Shown here: positions 5,454 to 7,930 of the stretch, in pieces
Layout of the letters: every line of letters starts with the position of its first letter
How positions within the stretch are numbered: the stretch's first letter is position 1
Assembly: GCA_031422915.1 (NCBI GenBank)
Contig: JANPEK010000066.1
Location: 1-7,930, forward strand
Direction of reading: 5' to 3'
Length of the DNA stretch: 7,930 nt
From: JANMEX01 sp031422915
GTDB taxonomy: Bacteria; Pseudomonadota; Alphaproteobacteria; Rhizobiales; Rhizobiaceae
Position numbers and translations under genes: made by a program
The notes under the pieces: model-generated
Databases searched by the model: none
Told to the model about the DNA's origin: nothing
The model's input: the letters and a program-made list of their open reading frames with translations, nothing else

Positions 5454-6704
5454 ATGGAAAAATTTGCGACCGCAAAAGAGGCAGCGTTGGCATTGCGGCC
5501 CGATGAGCCCGTGTATTGTTTTCATCCCAAGGTTTTGGCGGACGATGCGAAGAAGTTTATGTCGTTTTTCTCCGGCAAGACGGCTTATGCGGTGAAGACC
5601 AATGGCGAGCGGATGGTGCTGGACGTGCTGGCGGCCAATGGCGTGACGTGTTTCGACGTCGCCTCGCCGCAGGAAATCGCCGATGTGCGCGCCGCAGCGC
5701 CGAACGCCGAGATGATCTACATGCATCCGGTGAAGGCGCAGTCGCACATCCGCGATGCGCTGACCAAATTTGGCATCCGGGTGCTGTCGCTCGACCATGA
5801 GGATGAGCTGAGCAAGATCCACCGGATTGTGCAGGGACTGGACATCGACCCCGGTGCGGTGACGCTTTATGTGCGGCTGGCGACTAAGGGGCATGCGGCG
5901 TACGAATTGTCGAAAAAGTTTGGAGCGGGGCCGGCACTGGCGGTGGAGCTGTTGCAGCGGGTGGAACGGCTTGGCTACAAGGCCGGGCTTTGTTTTCATG
6001 TCGGCAGCCAGATTGAAGATCCCGACACGTATGATGCGGCGCTGAAGACGGCCAAGCAGGTGCGCGAGACTTCGGGCGTCAAACTGTCGGGGCTGGATAT
6101 CGGCGGCGGGTTTCCGGCGGAGTATGGGCATGACCCGAAACGGACGCATGCCGAAATGCCGTCGCTGCCGCAACTGATGACGCGGGTTTCGGGTGACATT
6201 CTCGAGTGGGGCTTTGGTGACCTGCCGCTGATTGCCGAGCCGGGGCGGGTGATCGTCGCGCGCGCGTATTCGCTGATTGTGCGGGTGCTTTTGCGAAAAG
6301 GGCGGCGGCTTTACATCAATGACGGGATATGGGCGTCGCTGTCCGACTCGTGGACTGGCAAGATCACACTGCCGGCGCGGTTCATTCCCGATCCGGCGAT
6401 CAAGCAGCGCAATGGCGACGCGCGGCAGATTGTGCCGTTCAAGGTGTGCGGCGCGACGTGCGATTCGGTCGATATATTGACGCGGCCATTCTGGCTGCCT
6501 GAAACGGTGGACACCGGTGACTGGATCGAGATCGGCCATATCGGCGCCTATTCGCTGTCACTGCGCACGCGGTTCAACGGGTTTTATCCCGATACTTTTG
6601 TAGAGGTGGCGACGCCGTTTGACGAAGGCGATGCGCCGGAAGGGTATGCGACGCTGGAGACGATGGGGGAAGATGATCTGGACGACGATCTGCCGGACGT
6701 TTAA
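5454..6704 (+). CDS. Fold-III (group IV) PLP-dependent decarboxylase, ornithine/lysine decarboxylase-like
   Basis: A 416-residue alanine-racemase-fold enzyme. Start at 5454 is set by AGGAG (5444-5448) 5 bases upstream and by the usual family N-terminus. Visible motifs include YAVKTN with the PLP lysine K48, FDVAS (67-71), FHVGSQ with H182, and GGGFP (217-221). Further along are EPGR (262-265), YINDG (287-291), CGATCDSVD with the catalytic cysteine C336 and D337, and GAYSLSLRTRFNGF with Y366. This set matches ornithine and related basic amino-acid decarboxylases, which form dimers with C336 acting across the interface. The substrate (ornithine, lysine or another) is not fixed by what I can see. 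After YINDG the sequence GIWASLSDSWTGK departs from classical ornithine decarboxylase, and the C-terminus is strongly acidic (EDDLDDDLPD). Its stop overlaps that of the next gene. Confidence 0.88.
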   Translation: MEKFATAKEAALALRPDEPVYCFHPKVLADDAKKFMSFFSGKTAYAVKTNGERMVLDVLAANGVTCFDVASPQEIADVRAAAPNAEMIYMHPVKAQSHIRDALTKFGIRVLSLDHEDELSKIHRIVQGLDIDPGAVTLYVRLATKGHAAYELSKKFGAGPALAVELLQRVERLGYKAGLCFHVGSQIEDPDTYDAALKTAKQVRETSGVKLSGLDIGGGFPAEYGHDPKRTHAEMPSLPQLMTRVSGDILEWGFGDLPLIAEPGRVIVARAYSLIVRVLLRKGRRLYINDGIWASLSDSWTGKITLPARFIPDPAIKQRNGDARQIVPFKVCGATCDSVDILTRPFWLPETVDTGDWIEIGHIGAYSLSLRTRFNGFYPDTFVEVATPFDEGDAPEGYATLETMGEDDLDDDLPDV

Positions 6705-7501
6705 TTCTTCGCCAGCCAAGCCTTCCAGGCTGTTGGTGTGCCGTTGAAAACGTTCATGTCCGCGCCGCCCTTGATGCCGGGGATGGAGCCTGTGCCGGAA
6801 TATTGCCAGAAGGTCCATTTGCGGCCGGGATAGATGTTCGACGGGTGGTCTGCGACGGCGCGCAGGAAGAACTGGTATTCGGTGAAATAGCCTTCGAGAT
6901 TTTCGCGGTAGAAATCAGGCACGGTGTAAATCAGCGGCTTCTTGCCATAGTGGCGCTCGACAATATCTAGCCAGACCCGCATTTCCTTGCGCACGGCGGC
7001 CGGCTCGGGGCGGAACTTGCACGACGGCGATTTGTGATTCCACTCCATGTCGAGAAGCGGCGGCATGGCGGACGAATCTTTAGGCACATGGCGGATGAAC
7101 CATGCCGCCTGCTGAAAGGCGGGCGTACAGAAATAGAAAAAATGATAGGCACCGCGCGGGACACCTGCCGACCGGGCGGCAGTGAAATTGTCTGCAAAGG
7201 CATCGTCCACCCTGTCTCCGCCCTCTGTGGCCTTGAGGAAGGCGAAAGAGACGCCATTGGCGCGTGCGACTGCCCAATCGACGTGCGGCTGGTATTTGGA
7301 CGTATCGGTGCCGTGGACGGGGTAGGCGGCAGGGCCGCGGCCGGGGAAATCGACCGGATCAGTTTCGGAGAAATTGGGTTTGGCAACACGGATGTCCTGC
7401 GCGACGCGTTCAAGGCCGGGGCCTGTGGACGTGCACGATGAGAGCAGTGCGGCGGCGAGCGCCATGCAGAGTCCGGCTATGAGGCGGGCGGTGCGAATCA
7501 T
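6701..7501 (-). CDS. GH25 lysozyme-like lipoprotein
   Basis: A complete 266-residue protein. Residues 1-22 are a lipoprotein signal peptide with lipobox L20-S21-S22-C23, so it should be lipid-anchored on the periplasmic side. Residues about 62-264 form a glycoside hydrolase family 25 barrel. It begins HGTDTSKYQPHVDW (63-76) with the conserved D66, and carries FAFLKATEG (86-94) and RGAYHFF (116-122). The catalytic pair D151 and E153 sits in LLDMEWN, WQYSGTG (232-238) follows, and DMNVFNG (248-254) closes the domain. Members cleave the glycan strand of peptidoglycan between N-acetylmuramic acid and N-acetylglucosamine. Likely roles are envelope remodelling or turnover. All expected catalytic acids are present. 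The ATG at 7501 has only a weak AGG upstream. It converges on the decarboxylase gene, with a 4-base stop overlap. Confidence 0.92.
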   Translation of the reverse strand: MIRTARLIAGLCMALAAALLSSCTSTGPGLERVAQDIRVAKPNFSETDPVDFPGRGPAAYPVHGTDTSKYQPHVDWAVARANGVSFAFLKATEGGDRVDDAFADNFTAARSAGVPRGAYHFFYFCTPAFQQAAWFIRHVPKDSSAMPPLLDMEWNHKSPSCKFRPEPAAVRKEMRVWLDIVERHYGKKPLIYTVPDFYRENLEGYFTEYQFFLRAVADHPSNIYPGRKWTFWQYSGTGSIPGIKGGADMNVFNGTPTAWKAWLAKN

Positions 7502-7599
7502 GTGTTGCCTGTGTTTGTGTCGAGATAGCGCGGGAGTGTTAACGCGTCATCTTTTTGGTTTACGTTGTTGCGAATTAAAGTCTGGCAACTGTATTGGGA

Positions 7600-7698
7600 T
7601 CAAGCGGCGAACTCCTTGTTGTCGCGCAGCAGTGCATTGGCGGTGATGAGGATTTTGCGGGCGACGGTGACGAAGCGTGGAAACGGTGCATTTCCGTT
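7600..7698 (-). pseudogene. C-terminal remnant of an IS110-like transposase
   Basis: On the minus strand the open frame ending at TGA 7602-7600 reads NGNAPFPRF, then VTVARKILITANALLRDNKE and FAA. The segment VARKILITANALLRDN resembles the conserved C-terminal tail of IS110/IS116/IS902 transposases (pattern ARKLL..NA..RD). The frame is open for only 42 codons: an in-frame TGA lies at 7731-7729, there is no start codon, and the DEDD catalytic part is absent. The region upstream of residue VTV does not look like the family, so the homology seems to span about 75-85 bases. This is a scar of a past insertion, not an active element. No terminal repeats are visible, as expected for this family. Confidence 0.5.
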
Positions 7699-7718
7699 GC
7701 ATTCTTCGATGTTTGCAC

Positions 7719-7731
7719 TGACAGTCTGTCA
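7719..7731. promoter_or_regulatory. 13-base palindrome before the serine hydrolase gene
   Basis: TGACAG-T-CTGTCA is a perfect palindrome with 6-base arms around a single central base. It ends 6 bases before the Shine-Dalgarno of the gene at 7749, so a bound protein or RNA structure could affect its transcription or translation. It also marks the upstream limit of the transposase scar frame. Operator, or a chance palindrome at the scar boundary, are both possible. Confidence 0.35.
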
Positions 7732-7748
7732 AAATTCGGGAGGCTGGC

Positions 7749-7930
7749 ATGGGTGGACTGCGGCGGGTTATGAAATGGGTATTTCGGCTGTTCGTGCTGG
7801 CTGTTATCGGGCTGGGTGGCTGGCTCTATGTTTCGCCGCCTGACCTTATCCGCGTGGCAAGCGCCTACTCGGCGAAGATGGTCTGTTCGAATGTATTTGT
7901 GGCGGGCCGTGATGCCGGGCAGGTGCTGGC
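7749..7930 (+). CDS. Probable serine hydrolase (beta-lactamase/6-aminohexanoate-dimer hydrolase type), 5' part only
   Basis: The first 60 codons are present and the gene continues past the right edge. The start is well supported: GGGAGG (7738-7743) lies 5 bases before the ATG. The product begins MGGLRRVMKWVFRLFVLAVI, with a basic N-terminus followed by a hydrophobic segment at about 10-27. That is a signal anchor or signal peptide directing it to the membrane or periplasm. The next part, PPDLIRVASAYSAKMVCSNV then FVAGRDAGQVLA (30-61), resembles the N-terminal region of class C beta-lactamase-like serine hydrolases of Hyphomicrobiales. The SxxK active site would lie beyond the window, so the assignment is by resemblance of a short segment only. 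Confidence 0.6.
   Translation, partial: MGGLRRVMKWVFRLFVLAVIGLGGWLYVSPPDLIRVASAYSAKMVCSNVFVAGRDAGQVL

Noticed and set aside
5442..6539. Long open frame on the minus strand (365 codons) opposite the decarboxylase gene
   Set aside because: Same reason: it is antisense to a clearly identified enzyme, its composition is dominated by Arg, His and Pro, and no start signal or family pattern is visible.
7565..7843. Plus-strand open frame of 92 codons
   Set aside because: It overlaps the well-started hydrolase gene in another frame and crosses the transposase scar; it has no start signal or recognisable motif.

Overview
The window looks like chromosomal DNA of an alphaproteobacterium of the order Hyphomicrobiales (Rhizobiales), probably near Brucellaceae or Phyllobacteriaceae. 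This rests on the histone-deacetylase-family gene placed directly before xseB, the style of the membrane, VCBS and GH25 lipoprotein genes, GC-rich codon use, and a candidate EcfG-type promoter. The assignment is by protein resemblance only; there is no rRNA or other marker here.

Layout. At the left edge (1-615, minus strand) lies a two-gene toxin-antitoxin module of the TumE/TumA type. The genes overlap by ATGA, the antitoxin runs off the window, and two inverted repeats sit upstream. Next, on the plus strand, come a polytopic membrane protein of unknown function (738-1721), a secreted VCBS/FG-GAP-like protein (1811-2659), a zinc-dependent deacetylase of the histone deacetylase family (2720-3649) and xseB, the small subunit of exodeoxyribonuclease VII (3653-3913). 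The last two genes are only 3 bases apart. In many relatives dxs follows xseB; here it does not.

Between 3914 and 4397 there is an unlisted 28-codon gene on the minus strand (4071-4157). It has a perfect Shine-Dalgarno sequence, encodes a one-helix membrane microprotein and ends in a strong minus-strand terminator (3994-4024). It is the best-supported small, easily missed gene of the window. An EamA/DMT transporter (4398-5327, minus) is divergent from a fold-III PLP decarboxylase of the ornithine/lysine/diaminopimelate decarboxylase superfamily (5454-6704, plus). That gene converges on a GH25 lysozyme-like lipoprotein (6701-7501, minus), and the two stop codons share one TTAA. The right end holds a decayed C-terminal scrap of an IS110-like transposase, a 13-base palindrome, and the first 60 codons of a probable serine hydrolase of the beta-lactamase/6-aminohexanoate-dimer hydrolase type.

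Most of the window is ordinary housekeeping and envelope-related sequence. Accessory signals lie at both edges: the toxin-antitoxin module on the left and the transposase scar on the right. I see no CRISPR array, tRNA, rRNA or intact mobile element, and no large undescribed system. The points most worth testing are the microprotein, the operator structure of the toxin-antitoxin module, and the possible stress-sigma promoter with a leaderless start in front of the deacetylase gene.
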